From the NCBI GenBank assembly GCA_002307295.1, contig DBTY01000053.1, positions 81,084 to 145,083 on the forward strand: a stretch of 64,000 bases of DNA, written 5' to 3'. Origin of the DNA: Ignavibacteriales bacterium UBA1304 (GTDB taxonomy: Bacteria; Bacteroidota; Ignavibacteria; Ignavibacteriales; Ignavibacteriaceae). The stretch's first letter is position 1, and every line of letters starts with the position of its first letter. The notes beneath the pieces were generated by a model, which saw only the letters and a program-made list of their open reading frames with translations, had not been told where the DNA came from and did no database searches. A program made the translations under genes and the position numbers. Positions 24,654 through 31,466 of this stretch are shown in pieces.

Positions 24654-24986
24654 TCACCTTTTATAAGACGTTAATTTTTTGCTATTTTGCAAGGTTTTAA
24701 TATCTTTTAATACCTTTTCCGCTTCAAGCTTTTTCTTTCTTATTACATTATCGTAAGAATTTTTAATTTGTTTAGCCAAATATACTAATTCAGGATCAAA
24801 TTTCCTCAAAGCCGCTATATCATAATTATTTTTAAGTTGTTCTCTTAGGCTATTTACTTTTTCTATATTTACTTTCGACATTCTGGTATTCTGATCAAAA
24901 TTTCCTTCATCTATACGCTCTACGTCAAAAAGGATCTCTTGAAGTAAAGACTTTAGTTCCGCAATATTTAATTCTAATGTTTCCAT
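24654..24986 (-). CDS. FliT/FlgN-like flagellar export chaperone (putative)
   Basis: The 110-residue all-helical, charged protein has no recognised motif beyond its heptad-like pattern ('LNIAELKSLLQEILFDVERI', 'VNSLREQLKN', 'KKKLEAEKVLKDIKTL'). It begins at the TAATG overlap with the fliD stop codon and is followed by the FlgM-like gene. The position after fliS-fliD is where FliT, the FliD chaperone, is normally encoded, and size and helix content fit. FlgN-like is the main alternative. The function is inferred from position. Confidence 0.5.
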   Translation of the reverse strand: METLELNIAELKSLLQEILFDVERIDEGNFDQNTRMSKVNIEKVNSLREQLKNNYDIAALRKFDPELVYLAKQIKNSYDNVIRKKKLEAEKVLKDIKTLQNSKKLTSYKR

Positions 24987-26833
24987 TAACTAAACAAACT
25001 TGAAATTGTTGAGGAAGAATCCGTTCCTAAAAGCGAACTTTCGTTTGAAAGCAATGTAGCTAATTGAGTCTGTAATGCTTGGTATTTATTTCTTAAAATT
25101 TCAGCGCTTTTATCTATGGAAGTGTTTACTGAATCTATTTTATCGCTCAAAGTAGTTACCGAATCGTCATAAGAGGATTTTGTTTGCGCTATAGTTCCTG
25201 CGCTTCCCAAATACATTTTTAAAGATTCAGTTAGCGTAGTTGCTATGCCGTTTGTAGAGTTAAACAATGCCGCTACCTGATCTGGCTTGTCTTTTATAGC
25301 GTCTTCTAAAGTTGTGCTATCCGAAATAGTAAGCCCTGTATCGGAACTGAATGATATACCAATAGCAGATAATTGCGAAATATTTCCTGCTGAAATACCG
25401 CTTATTTTTGAATATCCTACAGAACTAAGCATATTAAGAACCGAAGAAGCTATAGAATCGCTATGTAAAACGCCGTTTACCCCATCAGCCGAAGCCGAAC
25501 TTTCTTTTATATAAGTATATACGTCATTAAATTTATCAATAAACCCTGATATTTCGGACTTCACGGAAGCTGTGTCAGTTTTTACGCTTATTGTTGTGGT
25601 CGTATCGTCAGACGACATTGTGGAATTAAGACTAAACGTCACGCCAGTGGCCAAATCATCAATACTATTTGAGTTACGCTGAAGATTCATTCCGTTAAAC
25701 TCAATTTTCGCATTAAGATTATTTGAAGTGCTGGTTTCCGCAGTCCCTTTCACCGTCCCGCTAGCGTCTTTATATTGCGTGCCTAAAGTAAAACCTGCTT
25801 TAGTATCGTTTGTAGTGGCTCCATCGTCAGTATTTTTATATCTGTTTGTTAATATATCCGACGTCAAGCCTATCGAATCAAATGCGTTGTCTGATGTAAT
25901 TACAAGTTTATTGTCATATCCTGTTTTAGCCGCAGTAAGCGTCAGTTTTGACGTCCCCGTTGAAGGAGAAAACACTGAAACATTAGAAAGACCGGAAGCC
26001 CCCATCTCCTTATCCACATTTATGTTTAGATTAGAAGAATTAAGCAAGTTTCCAGTATCAGTCGACTGATCAACTGTAATATACTTTGATGAATCGGTAG
26101 CTGTAAGCTGTAATTTATATGTTCCGTCGCTATTAGTTACTTTTTCAGCAGTTAAACCGGTAACATCCTTTAGTTGTGTCGCAATACTATCAATAATATC
26201 GCTGTAAGAATCGCCGGAGTTATAAGTAACCGTTGTTTTTCCATTTGAAGTAGAACCGTCTGTATTTAGATCTATAGTAAACGAACCGGACGCTCCAGTA
26301 TAAGTTCCTGAAACTGATGAAGATTGCACAACCGCTTTATCAGAGTTTATCGCGCTTTGGATTTTCGCCATAGCTTCAGCATTTGTGAGCGTTGACGTTC
26401 CCATATCAACCGTTACATTCGACGTATAATCGCCGCTCTGAATTTTAAGGGTGTGCACGCCAGTAGTAATCGAACTGGTATCGGTCGAGCTTAAAGTAGA
26501 AGACACCACTGTATCTTCTTTTGCCAATTGGTTTACTCTTATTTGGTATGAACTTACCGAAGCAGTTTCATCGGAAGTCGCCGTCACATAAGTCGAGTCG
26601 GATGCTGTTGCAGTTTTTGTGTTAAAAGCGGAACTTTCTCCCGTTTCCTTCAAATCCGCAAGCGATGATTTTAACGAACTAAGTTTAGAAGAAATCGTAG
26701 TATATGCCGAAGACAAATTTGAGTATTTTGTCTTTTTCGTTGTCAGAGGGTCTACGCGACTTGTCGTCTGCGACTTTGTATAACTCTCAACAAGCGAATT
26801 AATTCCCGAAGTTGTTAAAGCATCTACTGCCAT
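24986..26833 (-). CDS. fliD: flagellar filament cap protein FliD (HAP2)
   Basis: FliD sits at the filament tip and folds arriving flagellin subunits. The 615-residue protein has the conserved N-terminal coiled region ('ALTTSGINSLVESYTK', 'KTKYSNLSSAYTTISSKL'), a large Ser/Thr-rich beta middle part (about 100-400) and the C-terminal coiled coil ('ISGFIDKFNDVYTYIKES', 'ILRNKYQALQTQLATLL'). No signal peptide is present, as expected for flagellar type III export. The Ser/Thr-rich middle is unusually long and could also be glycosylated. It lies 11 bases after fliS and overlaps the FliT-like gene by one base. Confidence 0.93.
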   Translation of the reverse strand: MAVDALTTSGINSLVESYTKSQTTSRVDPLTTKKTKYSNLSSAYTTISSKLSSLKSSLADLKETGESSAFNTKTATASDSTYVTATSDETASVSSYQIRVNQLAKEDTVVSSTLSSTDTSSITTGVHTLKIQSGDYTSNVTVDMGTSTLTNAEAMAKIQSAINSDKAVVQSSSVSGTYTGASGSFTIDLNTDGSTSNGKTTVTYNSGDSYSDIIDSIATQLKDVTGLTAEKVTNSDGTYKLQLTATDSSKYITVDQSTDTGNLLNSSNLNINVDKEMGASGLSNVSVFSPSTGTSKLTLTAAKTGYDNKLVITSDNAFDSIGLTSDILTNRYKNTDDGATTNDTKAGFTLGTQYKDASGTVKGTAETSTSNNLNAKIEFNGMNLQRNSNSIDDLATGVTFSLNSTMSSDDTTTTISVKTDTASVKSEISGFIDKFNDVYTYIKESSASADGVNGVLHSDSIASSVLNMLSSVGYSKISGISAGNISQLSAIGISFSSDTGLTISDSTTLEDAIKDKPDQVAALFNSTNGIATTLTESLKMYLGSAGTIAQTKSSYDDSVTTLSDKIDSVNTSIDKSAEILRNKYQALQTQLATLLSNESSLLGTDSSSTISSLFS

Positions 26834-26844
26834 TTATTCACCTT

Positions 26845-27180
26845 TTACATATTAAATGCATTCTGCCAAGTTCCTCGAAGTTCTGTTAATATTTTATAAA
26901 CTATATCATAGTTCTGCTTTCTCATCTGATCTTGGCAAAACTGATATAGCTTATACAGCCCTATCGAGATTTCTTTAGCCCCATCATCATCAAATCTTAA
27001 AGAGTTTATAAGCTCTTGTAACGCCTTATTTGTTCGAACAAGATCCCGTTTCTGACAATTCATAATCGCAAAATCGTAAATTTTTATAAGCAGTTGTTGT
27101 GGAGTCGCCTCCATTATTTCCTTAACGAGATAAGGATTAAGCCTGTTTTGTTGTCTATTTGCTGTAGCTGCCTGATACAT
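26845..27180 (-). CDS. fliS: flagellin chaperone FliS
   Basis: FliS binds the C-terminal D0 helix of flagellin and stops premature polymerisation. The 111-residue, all-helical protein has the usual start 'AATANRQQNRLNPYLVKEIM', 'ATPQQLLIKIYDFAI' (the 'P..L...LYD.A' pattern) and a C-terminal 'ILTELRGTWQNAF' (the 'L...R..W..A' pattern). It is the first gene downstream of the flagellin array, 75 bases away behind a GC-rich hairpin. It is presumably transcribed by read-through from the flagellin promoter. Confidence 0.92.
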   Translation of the reverse strand: MYQAATANRQQNRLNPYLVKEIMEATPQQLLIKIYDFAIMNCQKRDLVRTNKALQELINSLRFDDDGAKEISIGLYKLYQFCQDQMRKQNYDIVYKILTELRGTWQNAFNM

Positions 27181-27216
27181 CTTATATTTTCCTTCTTATA
27201 ATAGCTTGTAAATCAA

Positions 27217-27237
27217 GCCCCCGCATTAAGCGGGGGC
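27217..27237 (-). terminator. GC-rich hairpin between flagellin and fliS, partial terminator
   Basis: GCCCCCGC and GCGGGGGC pair perfectly around a 5-base loop, 19 bases past the flagellin stop codon. The following minus-strand sequence is TTGATTTAC, only moderately T-rich. This fits an attenuator that keeps flagellin mRNA above fliS/fliD levels. Confidence 0.65.
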
Positions 27238-27255
27238 GCCATTGGAAACGTTATT

Positions 27256-28149
27256 TTATTGGAACAAAGTCAACAAGTTCTTCGGTTGAGTGTTCAACTG
27301 AGAGAGCATTGATGTTGCAATTTGACCGCCAATCTGAGCCTTCGTTGAATTCAATTGTTCTGCCGCAGTATCAGCGTCAAATAGTCTTGAAACTGAAGAC
27401 GTTGAATTTGAAATTGCCTGCGTCAAGAAATCATTTTTGATATCCAGTCTTTGCTCATAGTTACCTACACTTGAAAGCGATGTATCAATTGTGGTTTCAA
27501 ATGTATTTAACGAAGTTGATAAGCTGCCTATTGATTCAGCAGTAGCGCTTGATGCAGTTAACGCCTGGAAAGCATTCAATGCGTCCGCTATGCTCTTGCT
27601 GATTCCGCTTACCTCGGCAGAACCAATCGTTGCTGCGCTTGTGCCTGTCAGGTTTCCGGATGCAAAATCGACCTTCAAAGTATCTGTTGACGAAGCGCCT
27701 GTCTGGAAATTAAAGCTAGTTCCTGCTCCGTTAGATGAAGATACTAACAAGTTTGTATCATTGTACTTTGTATTATTGAAGATATTCCCGATTTCTTCTC
27801 CTAGAGACTTGATATCATTTGCGATTCTCGTCTTGTCTGCCGCTGGGTTTGACGCGTCAGCGATCTTTGTTTTCACCTGCGTAATTAAATCTTTTACGCT
27901 TGTCAACTGTGTTTCTGCCGTCGATAACATGTCTTGCGCGCTGCCTACGTTAGCTTGTGCTGATTTCATCAAAGATACTTTCTGTTGTAACGCTTTACCA
28001 GTTGCAAATCCTGATGTATCGTCTGCAACGGAATTTATTTTTGATCCTGTTGATAATCTCAGTTCGGCTTTGTTTGCCTGTGCGTTTACTTTTGCCAATG
28101 CATTATATGCATTTATGGCTGCCATGTTTGTGTTTATCGAAAATGACAT
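27256..28149 (-). CDS. flagellin, copy 1
   Basis: The 297-residue subunit of the filament. N-terminal D0/D1 runs from 'SINTNMAAINAYNAL' through 'LRLSTGSKINSVADDTSG' and 'MLSTAETQLTSVKDLI'. C-terminal D1/D0 contains 'SSVGNYEQRLDIKNDFLT', 'VSRLFDADTAAEQLNSTK' and the end 'NTQPKNLLTLFQ'. The central part is short, so D2/D3 is essentially absent and the subunit is near the minimum size. Its leader has both GGA elements and a sigma-28 promoter (separate entries). It lies last in the tandem array, next to fliS, and has the best promoter and leader, so it may be the major flagellin. It is closely related to the two copies upstream. Confidence 0.95.
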   Translation of the reverse strand: MSFSINTNMAAINAYNALAKVNAQANKAELRLSTGSKINSVADDTSGFATGKALQQKVSLMKSAQANVGSAQDMLSTAETQLTSVKDLITQVKTKIADASNPAADKTRIANDIKSLGEEIGNIFNNTKYNDTNLLVSSSNGAGTSFNFQTGASSTDTLKVDFASGNLTGTSAATIGSAEVSGISKSIADALNAFQALTASSATAESIGSLSTSLNTFETTIDTSLSSVGNYEQRLDIKNDFLTQAISNSTSSVSRLFDADTAAEQLNSTKAQIGGQIATSMLSQLNTQPKNLLTLFQ

Positions 28150-28154
28150 TTCGA

Positions 28155-28198
28155 ACCTCCTTGTATTTTATGTTTCCTTATTAAGCTTCCTTGCTTAA
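28155..28198 (-). promoter_or_regulatory. flagellin 1 leader with two CsrA-like GGA sites
   Basis: On the minus strand the leader contains TTAAGCAAGGAAGCTTAA (28181-28198), a 6-base perfect stem presenting AAGGAA in a hexaloop. Farther down is ATACAAGGAGGT (28155-28166), which overlaps the ribosome binding site. The second matches the CsrA consensus RUACARGGAUGU at 11 of 12 positions. Two such sites, one covering the Shine-Dalgarno sequence, is the layout of the Bacillus hag leader controlled by CsrA and FliW. Binding itself is an inference. Confidence 0.6.
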
Positions 28199-28222
28199 AA
28201 CTTTTTTGTATTCTTGTTTGTA

Positions 28223-28249
28223 TTATCGACGCCTACTTTTAAAAGTTTA
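28223..28249 (-). promoter_or_regulatory. sigma-28 promoter of flagellin 1
   Basis: On the minus strand: TAAA, exactly 15 bases, then GTCGATAA. This is the sigma-28 (FliA) consensus TAAA-N15-GCCGATAA with one mismatch. The expected start of the transcript is near 28216, giving a leader of about 67 bases. Confidence 0.85.
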
Positions 28250-28372
28250 GCATTTTCTTTAAACAAGATAAAAACAAATATCAACACCAAGAGAAAGAAC
28301 TAATATTGACTTACTTTTTAATTTAATTGCTTTTTTTTCAAGCTGTTATTTACTTATAGCCTGATTATTATT

Positions 28373-29266
28373 CTATTGGAATAAAGTTAATAAATTCTTC
28401 GGTTGTGTATTTAGCTGAGATAGCATTGACGTGCCTATCTGGCTGCTGATCTGAGCCTTAGTCGAATTCAACTGCTCCATCGCTACATCTGCATCAAACA
28501 ATCTTGATACCGACGCCGTTGAATTTGCTATCGCAGTTGTAAGAAAATCATCTTTTATTTCTAACCGCTGCTGATAGTTTCCTACGCTTGACAACGAATT
28601 ATCTACCGATGTTTCAAACGTCGATAGCGTTGTTGCAATACTTCCAATTGAATCGCCGGTAGCGCTTGCCGCGGTTATTGAATCCATTTCATTTAATGAA
28701 TCCGCTATGGATTTGTTAATACCTTGGACTTGAATTGCGCCAATTGTCGCCGAAAACGTCCCGGTTAAATTCCCTGAAGCATAATCTACTTTTAGCACAT
28801 CAGTGCTTGAAGCTCCTGTCTGATAATCAAAACTATTCCCTGCTCCATTTGCCGCTGAAACTAATAAGCTAGTATCGTTAAATTTCGTATTGTTGAATAT
28901 GTTTCCAATTTCTTCGCCTATAGCTTTGATATCATTTGCGATTCTTGTTTTATCAGCTGCAGGATTTGAAGCGTCTGCAATTTTTGTTTTTATTTGGGTT
29001 ATTAAGTCTTTTACGCTGGTTAATTGAGTCTCAGCTGTGGAGAGCATATCTTTAGCCGATCCGACTGTGTTCTGCGCCGCCTGCATAAGTTTTACTTTTT
29101 GCTCCAGAGCTTTTCCGGTTGCAAAACCTGAAGTGTCGTCGGCGACTGTGTTTATTTTTTTACTTGTAGCAAGCCTAAGCTCTGCTTTGTAAGCCTGTGC
29201 ATTTGATTTAGCTAAAGCATTGTATGCATTTAGAGCGCCAATGTTAGTATTAATGTTAAATGCCAT
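28373..29266 (-). CDS. flagellin, copy 2
   Basis: A 297-residue flagellin colinear with copy 1. It shares the D0/D1 ends ('FNINTNIGALNAYNAL', 'VADDTSGFATGKALEQKV' and 'QLNTQPKNLLTLFQ') and the same short middle. The N-terminal loop reads 'LRLATSKKINTVADD', where copy 1 has 'LRLSTGSKINSVADD'. The leader differs from those of copies 1 and 3: two imperfect GGA repeats and a weak ribosome binding site (TTGAGG). It has a perfect sigma-28 promoter. Probably a minor or position-specific filament subunit. Confidence 0.94.
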   Translation of the reverse strand: MAFNINTNIGALNAYNALAKSNAQAYKAELRLATSKKINTVADDTSGFATGKALEQKVKLMQAAQNTVGSAKDMLSTAETQLTSVKDLITQIKTKIADASNPAADKTRIANDIKAIGEEIGNIFNNTKFNDTSLLVSAANGAGNSFDYQTGASSTDVLKVDYASGNLTGTFSATIGAIQVQGINKSIADSLNEMDSITAASATGDSIGSIATTLSTFETSVDNSLSSVGNYQQRLEIKDDFLTTAIANSTASVSRLFDADVAMEQLNSTKAQISSQIGTSMLSQLNTQPKNLLTLFQ

Positions 29267-29296
29267 CTTAGTACCTCAATGTATATTATATTATCA

Positions 29297-29343
29297 TTTT
29301 AGCATCCTTGCTTTACATTAATAATTTAGCGTCCTTGCTTAGC
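29297..29343 (-). promoter_or_regulatory. flagellin 2 leader with two tandem GGA repeats
   Basis: Two direct repeats on the minus strand, AAGCAAGGACGCTAAA (29325-29340) and AAGCAAGGATGCTAAA (29299-29314), share the AAGCAAGGANGCT core with the other flagellin leaders. Here the stems are only about 3 bases (AGC/GCT). The Shine-Dalgarno sequence itself lacks a GGA motif. Confidence 0.5.
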
Positions 29344-29368
29344 ATTAATTTTTTATTTCCTATCTGTA

Positions 29369-29395
29369 TTATCGGCTCGCAGGCTAAATAGTTTA
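29369..29395 (-). promoter_or_regulatory. sigma-28 promoter of flagellin 2
   Basis: On the minus strand: TAAA, exactly 15 bases, then GCCGATAA, a perfect match to the sigma-28 consensus. The transcript should start near 29362, giving a leader of about 95 bases. Confidence 0.9.
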
Positions 29396-29488
29396 GTATA
29401 ATTTGATAATACGTCTTGTAATATCTTCGTTATACCTTCTATTTAATTGCGTTTAATGCATGCCGACAATATCAGTCGTTATTAAATT

Positions 29489-30382
29489 TTACTGAAATAA
29501 CGTTAACAAATTCTTCGGTTGAGTATTCAGCTGCGATAGCATCGATATTGCTATTTGCCCGCTAATTTGCGCTTTTGTTGAATTTAACTGCTCTTGCGCC
29601 GTGTCTGCGTCAAACAACCTTGAGACCGAGGCTTTCGAATTAGCTATTGCCGATATTAAAAAGTTATCTTTTATTTCTAATCTTTGCTGATAATTTCCTA
29701 CGCTGGAAAGCGACGAATCAATTGAGTTCTCAAATAACTGTAATGAAGACGATAGGCTGCCTATTGAATTTGCCGTAGCATTTGCCGCCGTTAGCGAACC
29801 CAATACGTTTAGCGCGTCTGCAATTCTTTGATCAATTCCTGTAACGACCGCAGAGCCAATGGTAGCCGCATTTGAGCCCGTCAGATATCCAGACGCAAAA
29901 TCAATCTTTAGCACGTCAGTATTTGACGCCCCCGTCTGGAAGTTAAAACTTTTGCCTGCGCCGTCCGCCGAGGATATTAATAAGTTAGTATTGTTGAACT
30001 TTGTATTATTAAAAATATTGCCAATCTCTTCGCCAAGAGCTTTGATATCGTTTGCAAGCCGCGTTTTATCCGCCGCAGGATTTGAAGCGTCTGTTATTTT
30101 GGTCTTAATTTCCGTAATTAAATCTTTTACGCTTGTCAATTGCGATTCCGCCGTTGACAGCATATCTTTTGCGCTCCCTATGTTGTTTTGCGCCGCCTGC
30201 ATTAGTTTCACTTTTTGCTGTAACGCTTTACCGGTAGCAAACCCGGACGTATCGTCGGATACTGAATTAATTCTAAGCCCCGTTGAAAGGCGGAATTCCG
30301 CTTTGCTTGCCAAAATCATTATCTTAACAAAAGCGTTATAGGCGTTTAGAGCCGCCATATTTGTGTTTATTGAAAATGCCAT
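29489..30382 (-). CDS. flagellin, copy 3 (divergent)
   Basis: A 297-residue flagellin colinear with the others. The middle and C-terminus are typical ('DADTAQEQLNSTKAQISGQI', 'QLNTQPKNLLTLFQ'). The N-terminal D0 helix departs: 'NAYNAFVKIMILASKAEFRL' replaces 'NAYNALAKVNAQANKAELRL', putting hydrophobic Ile/Met/Ile/Leu where the others have polar residues. It has the same leader sites as copy 1 but no recognisable sigma-28 motif upstream. It lies nearest the glycosyltransferases and may be transcribed with them or be little expressed. A specialised subunit or early decay are both possible. Confidence 0.9.
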   Translation of the reverse strand: MAFSINTNMAALNAYNAFVKIMILASKAEFRLSTGLRINSVSDDTSGFATGKALQQKVKLMQAAQNNIGSAKDMLSTAESQLTSVKDLITEIKTKITDASNPAADKTRLANDIKALGEEIGNIFNNTKFNNTNLLISSADGAGKSFNFQTGASNTDVLKIDFASGYLTGSNAATIGSAVVTGIDQRIADALNVLGSLTAANATANSIGSLSSSLQLFENSIDSSLSSVGNYQQRLEIKDNFLISAIANSKASVSRLFDADTAQEQLNSTKAQISGQIAISMLSQLNTQPKNLLTLFQ

Positions 30383-30387
30383 TTCGA

Positions 30388-30426
30388 ACCTCCTTGTATT
30401 TTCTCCTTATTAAGCTTCCTTGCTTA
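30388..30426 (-). promoter_or_regulatory. flagellin 3 leader with two CsrA-like GGA sites
   Basis: The leader contains TAAGCAAGGAAGCTTA (30411-30426, 5-base stem, AAGGAA loop) and ATACAAGGAGGT (30388-30399, over the ribosome binding site). Both are identical in their core to the flagellin 1 leader, although the sequence farther upstream has diverged. Confidence 0.55.
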
Positions 30427-30484
30427 CGACTATTATAAGGATTTTTTTTGTAAAAACTTATTCTTTTCAAAATTTATTTTTAGC

Positions 30485-31441
30485 TTATTTTAGCAATACC
30501 TTTTCAAATTTATTCATAACTGCAACTGGATTGAAATTTTCGCTAAAACAATCATAGTTGCGAGTTTTGTCATATACGTCTTTATAGTTTGTAATAGTAT
30601 TTGTCAGTTCATTATAGTTTGAATACAAAAACGCTTTGTCGCCAAGAATTTCAATGTGCGATCTTTCAGGAGAAGCGTTATAAGTTAACACTGGTTTGTT
30701 TTTAATTGAAAACTCGCCTGCGGATATGCCAAAAGTTTCCCCTCGCGTTCTTGCGTGCAGCATAGCGTCGCAAGTGTTAATAAAGGCTGTCTTTATTACC
30801 ATGTCCGACGTTCCATTTAGAAATATTACATTATCCCGGCCATCCATGAATTTTTTAGTATTCATAAATACGAAGTATATGTTTTTATATTTGCCGGAAA
30901 TATCTACAACAGCTTTCTTTACAAAGTCTATATCAAAAGTATCATAGCTTCCATACCGCCCAAATACTAATGCGCCGTTTGGTATATTCAAAAAATCTCT
31001 GTAGTTAATATCAACTTGCGGAAGGCTAATAATATGCGGCACAAAAGGATATTTCCCTCCGCTGGCCGTTTTGCTCAGCCATTCCGACACATAAAAATAA
31101 ACGTCGCCATGCGGTTCGTTCACTACAAATACAGTATGTATTCCGGTCTTACATACTTTCGAAACTACTCCGTCGTTCGCGCCTAATTTTATCGCATAAA
31201 AAACGTCGGCCTTTTCTTTTTCAAGAAGCGGATCTATCTCTGCTATATTATCGTACAAAAATATATTTTTAAAACGCTTGGCAAATTTACCTATTACGTC
31301 GGCGTTATTTGCCGGATGCGATTTTGAGGAAATTATTATTGATTCGTTATTTAATAATTTCTCATTATAATCGGCATAGTCATACAAAGCTACTTCCGTG
31401 CCGCCCAGCCCCAATTGATTTGTATGAAATGCAATTTTCAT
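30485..31441 (-). CDS. GT4-like glycosyltransferase
   Basis: The 318-residue protein begins with the GT-B-type glycine-rich opening 'MKIAFHTNQLGLGGTEVALY'. The C-terminal half holds the donor-binding region ('NIPNGALVFGRYGSYDTF', 'YFVFMNTKKFMDGRD', 'MLHARTRGETFGISAGEFSI'). The E-(x)7-E-like signature is 'GETFGISAGEFS'. Both halves look like a compact group 1 transferase moving a sugar from a nucleotide donor. It is the closest gene upstream of the flagellin array and on the same strand, so flagellin is the favoured acceptor (inference). The gap to flagellin 3 is about 100 bases. Confidence 0.75.
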   Translation of the reverse strand: MKIAFHTNQLGLGGTEVALYDYADYNEKLLNNESIIISSKSHPANNADVIGKFAKRFKNIFLYDNIAEIDPLLEKEKADVFYAIKLGANDGVVSKVCKTGIHTVFVVNEPHGDVYFYVSEWLSKTASGGKYPFVPHIISLPQVDINYRDFLNIPNGALVFGRYGSYDTFDIDFVKKAVVDISGKYKNIYFVFMNTKKFMDGRDNVIFLNGTSDMVIKTAFINTCDAMLHARTRGETFGISAGEFSIKNKPVLTYNASPERSHIEILGDKAFLYSNYNELTNTITNYKDVYDKTRNYDCFSENFNPVAVMNKFEKVLLK

Positions 31442-31466
31442 TTTTATATTCCGTTTTTATATGATC

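Noticed and set aside
27491..28198. Long 235-codon frame opposite flagellin 1
   Set aside because: A mirror frame of a well-supported flagellin. Similar long antisense frames appear over flagellin 3 and arise from the codon pattern of these Ala/Ser/Asp-rich genes.
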